The notes below the pieces were generated by a model, which was not told where the DNA came from, ran no database searches, and saw only the letters and a list, made by a program, of their open reading frames with translations. Shown here piece after piece: positions 43,517 to 53,006 of a DNA stretch of 64,000 nucleotides. A program made the position numbers and the translations under genes. Every line of letters begins with the position of its first letter. Positions within the stretch are counted from its first letter, which is position 1. The stretch is from positions 1 to 64,000 of the forward strand of contig CBDDBH010000025.1 of NCBI GenBank assembly GCA_965225625.1. Reading direction: 5' to 3'. The stretch comes from CBDDBH01 sp965225625. GTDB lineage: Bacteria; Pseudomonadota; Gammaproteobacteria; JADZEE01.

Positions 43517-44266
43517 ATGCGGGCAAGCGCTGCGCGTCACCGCTGGCTATTCTCTTTGCACAGGACGATCGGCGTGTGTACGGCGCTGGTCCTCGTACTG
43601 TTAGCCGTAAGCGGGTTGCTGCTCAATCACGGTGAAGATCTACGACTCGGCCACCACCGTGTCACTAATTCGTATTTATTGGGTTTGTATAACATCTCCG
43701 TGCCAGAGCCGAGCGCAAGCTTCGCCGTTGCCGGTCGCCATGTTACGCAAATCGGCCAACGCGTTTATTTCGATACCACGGAGATTGCGCAGGACGCCGA
43801 GAATTTGATCGGTGCCGTAGATTTGGATGGGACGATTGTCGTCGCACTAACCGGACGCTTGTTGCTGTTGAACCTAAGCGGCCAACTCATAGAAACAATT
43901 GACGGTTCTGGCGGCGTCCCGGCGGGCATGCGCCAATTAGGTGTGAGTGATAACGGCTCATTGGCAGTAGAGGCGGCGCATGGTGTTTATCAGGTGCAAA
44001 TCGAAAATCTCAACTGGCAGGAATCGGCACGAAACAATACCCGCTGGCAGGTACCTGCACGGCCGCCCGAAACACTTTATTCAGCGCTCGCCATACAATA
44101 CCGCGGGGCTGGCCTCAGCCTCGAGCGCGTACTGCTCGATCTCCATAGCGGCCGTATCGGCGGCGCAATCGGCGTTTGGATCGTTGACGCAACCGGACTA
44201 CTTGTTGTGATTCTGGCGGCAAGCGGCTTATGGATATGGACACTACGAAGACGTCAACGGGAGTGA
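43517..44266 (+). CDS. PepSY-associated membrane protein
   Basis: 249 residues. Two membrane spans bracket a periplasmic domain: the first at LHRTIGVCTALVLVLLAVSGLLL (about 14-36), the last at GVWIVDATGLLVVILAASGLWIWTL near the end. LLLNHGEDLRL after the first span and LLDLHSGRIGG before the last are PepSY-TM family marks. Members accompany FMN-binding proteins and ferric reductase systems. It overlaps the next gene by one base (TGATG), so it is part of the iron operon. Confidence 0.75.
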   Translation: MRASAARHRWLFSLHRTIGVCTALVLVLLAVSGLLLNHGEDLRLGHHRVTNSYLLGLYNISVPEPSASFAVAGRHVTQIGQRVYFDTTEIAQDAENLIGAVDLDGTIVVALTGRLLLLNLSGQLIETIDGSGGVPAGMRQLGVSDNGSLAVEAAHGVYQVQIENLNWQESARNNTRWQVPARPPETLYSALAIQYRGAGLSLERVLLDLHSGRIGGAIGVWIVDATGLLVVILAASGLWIWTLRRRQRE

Positions 44267-45288
44267 TGAATATGTACAAGTACATACGCATGGCGATACT
44301 GATCACAGGTCTTGCGTTGGCCGCGCTCGCCACCGCGGATGAAGTCAACGTCTACTCCGGACGCAAGGAAAACCTCCTCAAACCGTTATTGGATCGGTTT
44401 TCGCAGCAAACGGGGATGGAAGTGAATCTGGTAACCGGTAAAGCGGATGCGTTATTGATGCGTTTAACCCAGGAGGGGGAACACACACCTGCGGACGTGT
44501 TTGTAACCGTAGATGCTGGCCGCATGGTGCGCGCCAAAGAGGCGGGCGTGCTGCAGACGATAATGTCCGCGGAGCTGGATGCTGCCGTGCCCGAAGCTTT
44601 TCGTGACCCCGATGGCACTTGGTATGGGTTGTCGCTGCGTTCGCGGGTAATTGTTTATGCAACCGAGCGTGTCGATGGTGCGGAAGTTTCGACCTATCAA
44701 CAATTAGCGGCCCCGCAGTGGCGGCAGCGCATCTGCGTGCGGTCCTCAGATAACATTTACAACCAATCTTTGGTCGCGTCCATGCTTGAACACCTTGGTG
44801 CCGAGCAGACCGAACAATGGGCGCGGGGCCTGGTGGCCAATTTCGCTCGACCGCCTAAAGGTGGCGATCGTGACCAAATAAAGGCCGTCGCAGCAGGTCA
44901 GTGCGATCTGGCGTTAGTAAATACTTACTACCTCGCTGGCATGTTGAATTCAAAGGATCCTGCCGAGCAGGCAGCGGCGGCGAAAGTGGCAATCGGCTGG
45001 CCCGACCAAAACGGACGCGGCGCGCATATGAATGTTAGCGGCGCCGGTGTAACCCGCGCTGCAAAGAACCGCACCGCGGCTATTGCGCTACTCGAGTTTC
45101 TGGTCAGCGATGAGAGCCAGGCCTGGTATGCACAGCAGAACTTTGAATATCCGGTAAAGCCGGGGATCGCGATCAGCGACACATTAAGTGCCTGGGGCGA
45201 GTTTAAACGCGATGCACTCAGCGTCACTCGACTCGGTGAACGCAACGCCGAAGCCGTCCGCTTGATGGATCGCGCTGGCTGGCGCTAG
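44266..45288 (+). CDS. fbpA: Fe(III) ABC transporter substrate-binding protein
   Basis: 340 residues from the ATG at 44266 (or the ATG at 44272, better spaced from GGGAG). After the signal peptide (MAILITGLALAALATA) come VNVYSGRKENLLKPLLDRF, GKADALLMRLTQEGEHTPAD and the iron-binding tyrosines in ALVNTYYLAGML, all features of FbpA/FutA ferric-binding proteins. It captures ferric iron in the periplasm and hands it to FbpB. First of the fbpABC trio. Confidence 0.93.
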   Translation: MNMYKYIRMAILITGLALAALATADEVNVYSGRKENLLKPLLDRFSQQTGMEVNLVTGKADALLMRLTQEGEHTPADVFVTVDAGRMVRAKEAGVLQTIMSAELDAAVPEAFRDPDGTWYGLSLRSRVIVYATERVDGAEVSTYQQLAAPQWRQRICVRSSDNIYNQSLVASMLEHLGAEQTEQWARGLVANFARPPKGGDRDQIKAVAAGQCDLALVNTYYLAGMLNSKDPAEQAAAAKVAIGWPDQNGRGAHMNVSGAGVTRAAKNRTAAIALLEFLVSDESQAWYAQQNFEYPVKPGIAISDTLSAWGEFKRDALSVTRLGERNAEAVRLMDRAGWR

Positions 45289-45326
45289 CGCACCGGTCTC
45301 CACGCTACGCGATCGCGAACGGCGCA

Positions 45327-46967
45327 ATGCAGACTTTGCCCCGAACGTGGTCGCTGTTCGCATTTACGCTGGCAGGACTATTCTCAATTCCTATCCTCGT
45401 GGTGATGGGTTCCTTTTTGATCCCGTCCGGTGAGATCTGGGCACATTTACGAGCCACGGTATTACCGGAGTATGTGCGCAATTCTTTGAGCTTAATGCTG
45501 GGCGTTGGCGTCGGTGCACTATGCCTGGGCGTGGTTCCGGCCTGGTTAGTCAGTACCTGTCAATTTCCTGGTCGCCGGCTATTCCAATGGGCGTTGCTGT
45601 TGCCTCTGGCGATGCCGGCATACATCGTTGCGTACACCTATGTTGGCATGCTGGATTTTTCCGGGCCGCTGCAAAGCAACCTGCGTATGAGCTTCGGTTG
45701 GGGTTACGGAGATTATTGGTTTCCCGAGATCCGTTCGCTCCCAGGTGCAATTGCAGTTCTGTCTCTGGTGTTATATCCCTACGTGTATCTACTCTCTCGC
45801 GCCGCTTTTTTAGAGCAATCCCTGTGCGCGCTGGAGGTGAGCCGTACGCTCGGTTGTGGCCCCTGGACTAGTTTTGCGCGAGTCGCGTTGCCGTTGGCGC
45901 GTCCGGCGATTGTTGCGGGCGTGTCGCTGGCGCTGATGGAGGCTCTTGCCGATTACGGTACAGTCCAGTACTTCGGCGTGGCAACATTCACTACTGGGAT
46001 ATTCAGAACCTGGTTTGGGCTGGGTGAAACGGCCGCGGCCGCGCAACTTGCAGGGATGCTGCTGTTATTCATCGGCTCCGTATTGTGGTTGGAGCGTTGG
46101 TCGCGCCGCAGAGCCCGGTATTACCACACGACCGGGCGCTACCGCACACTACCTGGACACCGCCTTAGCCGCGCTCGAGCTGCGGCGGTTATTCTCGTCT
46201 GCGCCTTTCCGGTGACATTCGGATTCATCGTGCCTGCCACGCAGCTTGGCGTGTGGGCGTTTCGCAGTGGCGCACAAACCATCGACCGTGTCTTTTGGGG
46301 CTTAGTCACTAACAGTTTTCTGCTCGCCGCCGGCACCGCTTTGCTGGCCTTATTCGTTGCTCTGTTGTTGAGCTATGGAGCGCGTTTGCAGCCGCGGCTG
46401 CGAGCCCCCAGGCAACTGGTGGGATTGGGCTACGCCGTCCCCGGCACGGTGATCGCGATTGGCGTGATCGTGCCATTCGCTTTTTTCGATCATGCTGTTG
46501 ATGCCGCGTTGCAAAATCTGACAGGTTGGTCGTCTGGTTTAATCCTCAGTGGCACGCTGGCCGCACTATTGTTTGCCTATCTGGTACGGTTTCTGGCGAT
46601 GTCGTTGAACGCCATTGACGCTGGTCTGGCACGCATAGGCGAGCACATCGATGAAGCCGGTCGCTCCTTAGGCACAGACGTCGTGCACTTGCTGGGCAGG
46701 ATCCACATACCAATGATGCGTGGGTCGGTGCTGACCGCGGTAATGTTGGTGTTCGTAGAGGTCTTGAAGGAATTGCCGGCGACCTTAATTCTGCGTCCGT
46801 TCAATTTCAATACGCTGGCCGTGCGTACCTATGAGCTGGCCAATGAAGAGCGACTCATGGATGCGGCACCGGCGGCGTTGACAATTGTATTAGTCGGTTT
46901 GCTCCCGGTCATCGTTATCAGCCGCAGCATCGCACGCTCCAGGCCCGGTGATGTCGTCCATACTTGA
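45327..46967 (+). CDS. fbpB: Fe(III) ABC transporter permease
   Basis: 546 residues with about 12 membrane spans in two homologous halves, as in FbpB. The EAA-type loops that contact the ATPase are SRTLGCGPWTSFARVALPLARPA in the first half and AGRSLGTDVVHLLGRIHIPMMRG in the second. It forms the inner-membrane channel for ferric iron uptake. Starts 38 bases after fbpA and overlaps fbpC by 17 bases. Confidence 0.92.
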   Translation: MQTLPRTWSLFAFTLAGLFSIPILVVMGSFLIPSGEIWAHLRATVLPEYVRNSLSLMLGVGVGALCLGVVPAWLVSTCQFPGRRLFQWALLLPLAMPAYIVAYTYVGMLDFSGPLQSNLRMSFGWGYGDYWFPEIRSLPGAIAVLSLVLYPYVYLLSRAAFLEQSLCALEVSRTLGCGPWTSFARVALPLARPAIVAGVSLALMEALADYGTVQYFGVATFTTGIFRTWFGLGETAAAAQLAGMLLLFIGSVLWLERWSRRRARYYHTTGRYRTLPGHRLSRARAAAVILVCAFPVTFGFIVPATQLGVWAFRSGAQTIDRVFWGLVTNSFLLAAGTALLALFVALLLSYGARLQPRLRAPRQLVGLGYAVPGTVIAIGVIVPFAFFDHAVDAALQNLTGWSSGLILSGTLAALLFAYLVRFLAMSLNAIDAGLARIGEHIDEAGRSLGTDVVHLLGRIHIPMMRGSVLTAVMLVFVEVLKELPATLILRPFNFNTLAVRTYELANEERLMDAAPAALTIVLVGLLPVIVISRSIARSRPGDVVHT

Positions 46968-48000
46968 ACTGCGTGATCTCGCGCTGGGGTATGGCGGCAG
47001 GACATTGCTGGCCAATGTTTCCATAGCGCTTGAACAGGGCCAGATCGGCTGTTTTCTGGGTGCCAGCGGTTGCGGCAAAACTACACTGTTGCGCGTGATT
47101 GCCGGATTCGAATCACCGCAAGCCGGCGAAGTGTGGATCGACGGTAGCTGTGTTGGGTCTGCCCTTAGTCACACACCGCCCGAGCAGCGCAACGTGGGCA
47201 TGGTGTTTCAGGACTATGCATTGTTTCCGCACCTCACGGTATTCGACAATATCGGTTTCGGATTGCGCCACCTGACTACCGGCGCGCGCTCAGACAGGAT
47301 CACCGAACTGCTGGCATTGACGGGCCTGCACGATTGCGCGGATGCCTATCCAAATACGCTGTCTGGTGGTCAACAGCAGCGGGTGGCGTTGGCCCGCGCG
47401 ATGGCGCCGCGCCCGGCAGTTTTGTTGTTGGATGAGCCGTTCTCGCAGCTCGACGTCGAGTTGCGCGAGGATCTCGCCGTCGAGGTGCGGACCATCCTGA
47501 GCAACGACGATACAACCGCAATACTGGTCAGCCACAATCAACAAGAAGCCTTCGCGATGGCCGACGCCATCGGGGTCATTCATCAACAATGCGTAGTGCA
47601 ATGGGACTCGGCCTATAACCTGTATCACAAGCCGAAATTGCCTTTCGTTGCCGAATTCGTGGGCGCTGGAAGTTTATTAAACGCGAGTGTGCTTGGCCCG
47701 AAAACCGTGATGACGGCTCTGGGCGAACTGAGCGGCCAGCTACAACCGGGTTTTGCGCAGGGCGATCGCGTATCAATCCTGATCCGCCCCGATGACCTGG
47801 TGTGCACGCCTGAGGGTTCGCTCACGGGAACACTGATCGATAAGGTATTTCGCGGCGCTGAATATTTGTATACAGTCGAGTTCGCCGACGGTGTGCGTCT
47901 GACGAGCCTGGTTTCCAGCCATCAACAACACAAGCTCGGCGCACAGCTACGCTTTCGATTGGACCTCGAGCATTTGATTGCCTTTCCAGCTGACCCTTAG
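46951..48000 (+). CDS. fbpC: Fe(III) ABC transporter ATP-binding protein
   Basis: 349 residues from the ATG at 46951. Walker A GASGCGKTTLLRVIAG near residue 40, Q-loop VFQDYALFPHL, signature LSGGQQQRVALARAM near 140, Walker B AVLLLDEPFSQLD and the switch histidine in LVSHNQQEA. The C-terminal region (about 240-349) is the TOBE-type regulatory domain. It energises ferric iron import. Last gene of the iron block, followed by a structured non-coding region. Confidence 0.93.
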   Translation: MSSILELRDLALGYGGRTLLANVSIALEQGQIGCFLGASGCGKTTLLRVIAGFESPQAGEVWIDGSCVGSALSHTPPEQRNVGMVFQDYALFPHLTVFDNIGFGLRHLTTGARSDRITELLALTGLHDCADAYPNTLSGGQQQRVALARAMAPRPAVLLLDEPFSQLDVELREDLAVEVRTILSNDDTTAILVSHNQQEAFAMADAIGVIHQQCVVQWDSAYNLYHKPKLPFVAEFVGAGSLLNASVLGPKTVMTALGELSGQLQPGFAQGDRVSILIRPDDLVCTPEGSLTGTLIDKVFRGAEYLYTVEFADGVRLTSLVSSHQQHKLGAQLRFRLDLEHLIAFPADP

Positions 48001-48051
48001 TGAGCCAACCACCTACTGGCCGATCGAGACCTGCGTATTATGATCGAGGGG

Positions 48052-48248
48052 GCAAGCGGGTGAAGGGTCGTTGTCGACCCGAAAACCGCTGTAGTGGTAT
48101 CTCGCCGAAGCTTTACCACGGGTCGGCCACCTGTCCGATCTCGAATGCACAGAGTTCGCTAATCATCCTCGGCATGCATTGAGTGGTGGTCTAGCACGCC
48201 GACCCCGCGTCGCGGTCTTCTCTCGTCAACGACCCTTCACCCGCTTGC
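48052..48248. repeat. 22-bp perfect inverted repeat enclosing further hairpins
   Basis: GCAAGCGGGTGAAGGGTCGT plus TG at 48052-48073 is perfectly complementary to 48227-48248. Within the 153-base interior, CGACCCG pairs with CGGGTCG, GTGGTA with TACCAC and AATGCA with TGCATT. The result is either a large branched RNA structure downstream of fbpC or a small transposable-element-like unit with 22-bp ends. No target duplication is apparent and no protein is encoded. Confidence 0.8.
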
Positions 48249-48285
48249 GGACACCTCGTGCCTGTTCCAGCCGCCACGGAACTTT

Positions 48286-48345
48286 CAGGGGGCCGCCGGG
48301 GATAGGGGGCTCACCAGTGGATACCCGGTCCCTAGTGGCCCCCTG
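48286..48345. other. Second hairpin between fbpC and moeB
   Basis: CAGGGGGCC (48286-48294) pairs perfectly with GGCCCCCTG (48337-48345) around a 42-base loop. It has no T-tract on either side. It may help end transcription from the two convergent operons, or belong to the same structured unit as 48052-48248. Confidence 0.55.
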
Positions 48346-48376
48346 CGGCACGGACAATGCGGGGATTTCGAGCCAC

Positions 48377-49120
48377 TTAACCACAAACGGGGCAGGCAGG
48401 ATCTTGAGCGAATCGGACGCTGCGCCATTGCATTGTCAAAGCGTCTAGCAACAGTATTTGGTTTGTCAGAACAGTGCCCACGCCGGTGATTATTTTGAGG
48501 GTTTCCATGGCTTGGACGCTACCAATGATGCCTAGCAGCGGCGCCACCACCCCCGTCGTTGCACAACGTTCCTCTTCCGCCTGCAGGTCATCGGCAAACA
48601 AGCAGCGGTAACACGGGCTATCATCGCGGCCTGGAAAAAGTACGCAGATCTGCCCGGCAAAGCGAGTCGCTGCGCCAGACACCAAAGGGGTACGGCAGGC
48701 ATGACACGCATCGTTTACAGCGAAGCGCGTGGCAAAGTTGTCGCTGGCGTCCACGACGACGTCTGCATCCTCAGCAGCCGTGCCCAGTTCGTCGATGCCC
48801 ATACGTTGTGCAATCGCATCGACTTGGATTTGCGGGTTTAGTGCCAGCAGGTGCTCTCGCGCGGAATCGACTTTGAGCCGATCCAGATCTCCACTGGAAT
48901 GAATTATTTGGCGTTGCAGGTTGGACAGCTCGACTCGATCGAAATCCGCAATCGTTAACCGTCCCACCCCGGCTGCGGCGAGGTATATTGCGGCCGGGGA
49001 GCCCAGGCCGCCCATTCCAACGATTAAAACGTGCGCGTCGAGTAGACGCTGTTGTCCCTCGATGTCGATCTCAGGAAGCAGGATTTGGCGGCTGTAGCGC
49101 AGTAGCTGAGCGTCGTCCAT
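48377..49120 (-). CDS. moeB: MoeB/ThiF-family adenylyltransferase
   Basis: 247 residues from the ATG at 49120, whose TAATG overlaps the previous stop. The nucleotide-binding motif is LIVGMGGLGSPAAIYLAAAG, followed by DFDRVELSNLQRQIIH and the zinc cysteines CYRCLF and CPVCG. The enzyme adenylates the C-terminus of a small sulfur carrier (MoaD or ThiS). MoeB is preferred because of the downstream position in the hemA-prfA-prmC operon, a common gammaproteobacterial order, but a ThiF role cannot be excluded. Confidence 0.88.
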   Translation of the reverse strand: MDDAQLLRYSRQILLPEIDIEGQQRLLDAHVLIVGMGGLGSPAAIYLAAAGVGRLTIADFDRVELSNLQRQIIHSSGDLDRLKVDSAREHLLALNPQIQVDAIAQRMGIDELGTAAEDADVVVDASDNFATRFAVNDACHACRTPLVSGAATRFAGQICVLFPGRDDSPCYRCLFADDLQAEEERCATTGVVAPLLGIIGSVQAMETLKIITGVGTVLTNQILLLDALTMQWRSVRFAQDPACPVCG

Positions 49121-49518
49121 TATTGCTCCGAACGTTTGTGCAAGTACTGACGCCACTGCTGTGGTCGATCATCGCGCCGGCCGTGGCGGCGGGTCCGATA
49201 ACGGCTGAGGTAGGCTGCACGCACGTACGCGTCCCAGCCCGCTTCTATATCGTGGCAATCGCGCTGTATGGTCTCGGTGTAATGCCGAAAACTTCGTTGT
49301 ATACGACTCAGCCAACCGCCCGCCAGCGCAATACCCGCGCCGGCAAGAATGGCTTCAATCTCTGCCAACGAGATCTGGCGCAGGTCATAGCGCAACTGCA
49401 GACGTTCATCCGCGCCTACCTCGACTTCAATACTATCGATTCCCGCGAGTGCTTTTGCCGCTGTGTTACAGGCATCTCCGGGCAATGCGATGGATCGATA
49501 TTTGAACCAGTCATTCAT
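49120..49518 (-). CDS. Conserved hypothetical protein between prmC and moeB
   Basis: 132 residues. The N-terminal half (YRSIALPGDACNTAAKALAG, then VEVGADERLQLRYDLRQISL) looks like a ferredoxin-like or heavy-metal-associated-type alpha/beta fold without its cysteine pair; the C-terminal half is arginine-rich and helical. No catalytic motif is visible. Start and stop overlap prmC and moeB by a few bases, so it is translated with them. Confidence 0.6.
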   Translation of the reverse strand: MNDWFKYRSIALPGDACNTAAKALAGIDSIEVEVGADERLQLRYDLRQISLAEIEAILAGAGIALAGGWLSRIQRSFRHYTETIQRDCHDIEAGWDAYVRAAYLSRYRTRRHGRRDDRPQQWRQYLHKRSEQ

Positions 49519-50390
49519 GGTCGCGCTGCGCTCGCGGTTGTGACACGGTCCAGGCCTGCGAGGTCTCGATGGGTTCGTGAATTGGCAAAGCCGGCCTTAC
49601 CCAGTAGCGCGCGAACGCCCGGGGCCTGCTCGTGAGCGTGCTCGAGAATCAGCCAGCCACCCGCGCGCAAGTGCGCCGCAGCGCCAGCGATGATTAGCCG
49701 TATTGCATCCAGACCGTCGGAGCCTGCCACTAATGCCCCGCGTGGTTCATAGCGAATATCGCCGCCGTGTAGTTCCGGAGCGCTGGTGCTGAGGTAGGGG
49801 GGATTGCTGAGGATCATTTCGAACTGCGCCTCACCGACCGCGTTGTACCAATCACCAACCGCAAACTGAACGTTGTGAATACCAAACCGCACCGCGTTGC
49901 GTTGGGCAACCGCCAGAGCCGGCGCCGAGCAATCTACGGCAATAATTCGACAGTGCTGGCATTCCTGCGCTATGGCAAGCGCTATCGCGCCACAGCCGGT
50001 TCCCAGATCCGCAACACTGGTAATCGCTTCGGCGGCTATCGTCGCCAGCGCAATTTCCACCAGCAGTTCAGTTTCGGGCCTGGGAATGAGAGTTTCGCGA
50101 TCAACCTGAAAATCAAGCGACCAGAATTCCTTGCGGCCGACCAGGTATGCCACTGGCACGCCGCTGCGGCGCTCGGCAATCAAATGACGAAGCCTCGCCT
50201 GCTGCGCCAGCGTGGTGCTTCGCTCGGGGTGCGCCATGACATAACTGCGTTGCTTATGCAGCACCGTGGCGAGTAATACTTCGGCGTCCAGCCGCCGTGT
50301 TTGAGAGGAGTTGAGTTGCGATTCGCCGTAACGTAACAGCTGACCGACACTATTACCCGCGCCCTCGCCAGCGCAGAGCGAACCGGTCAC
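49515..50390 (-). CDS. prmC: Release factor glutamine methyltransferase
   Basis: 291 residues. The N-terminal helical domain is followed by the methyltransferase fold with the SAM-binding VADLGTGCGAIALAIAQ near residue 120 and the NPPY catalytic motif in MILSNPPYLST near 190. PrmC methylates the glutamine of the GGQ motif in release factors RF1 and RF2. It overlaps prfA, its substrate's gene, by 4 bases. Length is slightly above the usual 280 because of the start chosen. Confidence 0.95.
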   Translation of the reverse strand: MTGSLCAGEGAGNSVGQLLRYGESQLNSSQTRRLDAEVLLATVLHKQRSYVMAHPERSTTLAQQARLRHLIAERRSGVPVAYLVGRKEFWSLDFQVDRETLIPRPETELLVEIALATIAAEAITSVADLGTGCGAIALAIAQECQHCRIIAVDCSAPALAVAQRNAVRFGIHNVQFAVGDWYNAVGEAQFEMILSNPPYLSTSAPELHGGDIRYEPRGALVAGSDGLDAIRLIIAGAAAHLRAGGWLILEHAHEQAPGVRALLGKAGFANSRTHRDLAGLDRVTTASAARP

Positions 50391-51469
50391 GTTCCCAGCG
50401 ACGCGATGAGATCGGCCTGATGTTCCTGGATCAGGGGGTCGATCACCAGGTCGATGCCGCCGGCCAGCACTTCATCAAGCTTATAGACCGTCAGATTTAC
50501 GCGATGGTCAGTGACGCGTCCTTGCGGGTAGTTGTAGGTGCGGATCCGCTCTGAGCGATCACCGCTGCCAACCAGGTTGCGTCTGTTAGCGGCGATTTCG
50601 GCGTCCTGCTGAGCGCGTTCCGCGGCGATGAGTTTGGATTTGAGCAGGCTCATCGCTCGGGCTTTGTTCTTGTGTTGCGAGCGTTCGTCCTGGCACTCGA
50701 CAACAATGCCACTGGGCAGGTGAGTAATACGAATCGCTGAGTCGGTTTTGTTGACGTGTTGCCCGCCTGCGCCGGAGGCCCGGAAAGTGTCAATACGCAG
50801 ATCTCCAGCGTTGAGATCCACATCCGCGATCTCTTCCGCTTCGGGCAGTATCGCAACCGTGCACGCTGAAGTATGAATGCGTCCTTGAGATTCTGTTTCA
50901 GGCACGCGTTGTACGCGATGCGCGCCGGATTCAAATTTCATTCGCGAATAGGCGCCTTTGCCTATGATGCGGGCAATGACCTCTTTGTGTCCTCCAAGCT
51001 CGCTTGCGTTGTCATTGATGATCTCCATTTTCCAACCCCTGGATTCGGCATAGCGCGCGTACATGCGGAGCAGATCGTCGGCGAATAAAGCGGCCTCATC
51101 GCCGCCGGTACCCGCCCGGATCTCGAGAAAGATATTGCTGTTGTCCGCGGGGTCTTTTGGCAACAGCAATAATTGCAATTCGTCGGCAATTTTGGCGCAC
51201 TGGGCTTCCCCGCTGCGTAGTTCATCTGCGGCCATTTCACGGATGTCCGAATCGGCGTCTTGCAACATCTCGCGGGCGTTCTCAATGGCACGTTGCTGCG
51301 CTTGGTAGCGACTAAAGCATGCGACCACCGGGGTGATCTCGGCATGCTCGCGCGCCAGTGCTCGAAACCGTGATTGCTCGGCGATAACCTCGGGATCGGC
51401 GAGCAGGCCTTCCAGTTCGAGCAGGCGCTGCGAGATGATATCGAGCTTTGCGTACAGTGACTCTTTCAT
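50387..51469 (-). CDS. prfA: Peptide chain release factor 1
   Basis: 360 residues from the ATG at 51469, the same length as the E. coli protein. The GGQ motif is in ASGAGGQHVNKTDSAIRITH near residue 235; domain 2 has the RF1 pattern RAGTGGDEAALFADDLLRMY and VPETESQGRIHTS, the latter near the anticodon-like loop reading UAA and UAG. It releases the finished peptide from the ribosome. Located between hemA and prmC with a 16-base gap to hemA. Confidence 0.97.
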   Translation of the reverse strand: MKESLYAKLDIISQRLLELEGLLADPEVIAEQSRFRALAREHAEITPVVACFSRYQAQQRAIENAREMLQDADSDIREMAADELRSGEAQCAKIADELQLLLLPKDPADNSNIFLEIRAGTGGDEAALFADDLLRMYARYAESRGWKMEIINDNASELGGHKEVIARIIGKGAYSRMKFESGAHRVQRVPETESQGRIHTSACTVAILPEAEEIADVDLNAGDLRIDTFRASGAGGQHVNKTDSAIRITHLPSGIVVECQDERSQHKNKARAMSLLKSKLIAAERAQQDAEIAANRRNLVGSGDRSERIRTYNYPQGRVTDHRVNLTVYKLDEVLAGGIDLVIDPLIQEHQADLIASLGT

Positions 51470-51485
51470 AGCTTGATCGGCGGCT

Positions 51486-52760
51486 TCATTCTTTAGTGGT
51501 GTCTTCGGATGAAGATAAATCGTAAAGCTCGCGCACGGTTTCGATGAACTCCACGCGCCCGCTCGCGCCCGCATCGCGCAGCCGCACGCTTGGCTCATGC
51601 ATTATCTTATTGACCAATTGATTCGCAAGCGCGGTCATGACGTCGTCGGGATCGGCGCCTTTGGCAAGCCGTTGTCGTGCTTGTTCGAGCAGCCCGTCAC
51701 GTAGCTGTCCGGATTTGTTGCGCATATCCCGGATCGTTGGCTCGGCGTCGGTTGCCCGCAACCAACTGAGGAAGTGATCGGCTTGGGCGATGACAATCTC
51801 GTTTGCCTGCATCGCGGCCGTCTCCCGGGATTGCTGGTTTTCAGTTATGACGGTCTCTAGATCATCGACGCTATATAGATAGACATCCGCCAGCGTCCCA
51901 ACATCGGATGCAATGTCCCTGGGCACGGCAATATCGACCATGAAAATTGGTCGGTGCCGTCGAACTTTCAAAGCGGTTTCCACCGTCGCGCGAGAAATAA
52001 TTGGCGTCGTACTCGAGGTCGCGGAAATAACGATGTCGGCTTCCGCCAGATGTTCAGGCAGCGTGTCCAGTGTGATCGCGTAACCGTGGTGTCGGCTCGC
52101 CAGAGTTTGCGCCCGTTCCAATGAACGATTGGCAACTATCAAGCGGCCAAGATCGCTCTCGCGTAAGTGGTTGGCGGCCAATTCTATGGTATCGCCGGCT
52201 CCGATCAGCAGACCGGTACAAGCGCTCAGCGCGCCGTGGATCTGCTGCGCAAGTCGCACCGCGGCAAACGCTACGGACACAGGACTTGAGCCAATCGCAG
52301 TATCGGTACGGATCTGTTTGGCAACGCGGAACGCATGTTGGAAAAGTTTATTGAGGCGCTTACCGACAACGCCGCGATCGACTGCGGACTGGTAGGCGAT
52401 TTTCAGTTGACCCAGTATCTGCGGTTCACCAAGCACCATTGAGTCTAGCCCGGCCGCAACGCGCAAGATGTGGCGCACCGCAGCCAGGTCCTCGTAACTG
52501 AACAGGTGATTTTGTAACTCGCCGATGCCGATGCGGTGGAAGTCACTCAGCCACTCTCCCGGCACATGTAGCGCTTTCTCATGCACAACGCCGTATATTT
52601 CAGTGCGATTACAGGTCGACAGTAACGCGACTTCATCGACGTGCGGATGCGCTTCGAGTTCGCCCAACGCGCGCGGTAGCACGTCGTCATTGACGACTAG
52701 CTTCTCCCTGACCTCGACCGAGGCTGTGTGATGATTGATGCCGGTGGCGAATACAAGCAT
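51486..52760 (-). CDS. hemA: Glutamyl-tRNA reductase
   Basis: 424 residues. The catalytic cysteine is in LLSTCNRTEIYGVVH near residue 50; GAGDTIELAANHL near 187 is the NADPH-binding site and the C-terminal dimerisation helix is rich in E, R and Q. It reduces glutamyl-tRNA to glutamate-1-semialdehyde, the first step of haem synthesis by the C5 route. Start MLVFATGINHHTASVEVREKL matches the family. Head of the hemA-prfA-prmC-moeB operon, divergent from the TPR lipoprotein. Confidence 0.96.
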   Translation of the reverse strand: MLVFATGINHHTASVEVREKLVVNDDVLPRALGELEAHPHVDEVALLSTCNRTEIYGVVHEKALHVPGEWLSDFHRIGIGELQNHLFSYEDLAAVRHILRVAAGLDSMVLGEPQILGQLKIAYQSAVDRGVVGKRLNKLFQHAFRVAKQIRTDTAIGSSPVSVAFAAVRLAQQIHGALSACTGLLIGAGDTIELAANHLRESDLGRLIVANRSLERAQTLASRHHGYAITLDTLPEHLAEADIVISATSSTTPIISRATVETALKVRRHRPIFMVDIAVPRDIASDVGTLADVYLYSVDDLETVITENQQSRETAAMQANEIVIAQADHFLSWLRATDAEPTIRDMRNKSGQLRDGLLEQARQRLAKGADPDDVMTALANQLVNKIMHEPSVRLRDAGASGRVEFIETVRELYDLSSSEDTTKE

Positions 52761-53006
52761 ACGCCCGTCCTGAGCGTTTTATTGGATGCGCAACATTATA
52801 AACGCCCAATCAGGATAGGCGCTGTGTCCGCCAGTCCGCGGGCGGATGACATTAATTTTCTTCAAGAACTACGGTATAGTTGCCGAAAGCTACTGTGTTC
52901 CGGGCAAAAGCGTGGCATTGGTACCTGGCGGTCGGCTCCCGCGCAGTAATTACGTATTTTCATGGTCCAATTCCTTAACAACCCTCTCACACCTAGAAAC
53001 TTGAGT

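Noticed and set aside
48179..48448. 89-codon open frame in the structured gap
   Set aside because: Its translation is arginine- and proline-rich, it crosses both hairpins and runs into moeB antisense; RNA or DNA structure explains the region better.
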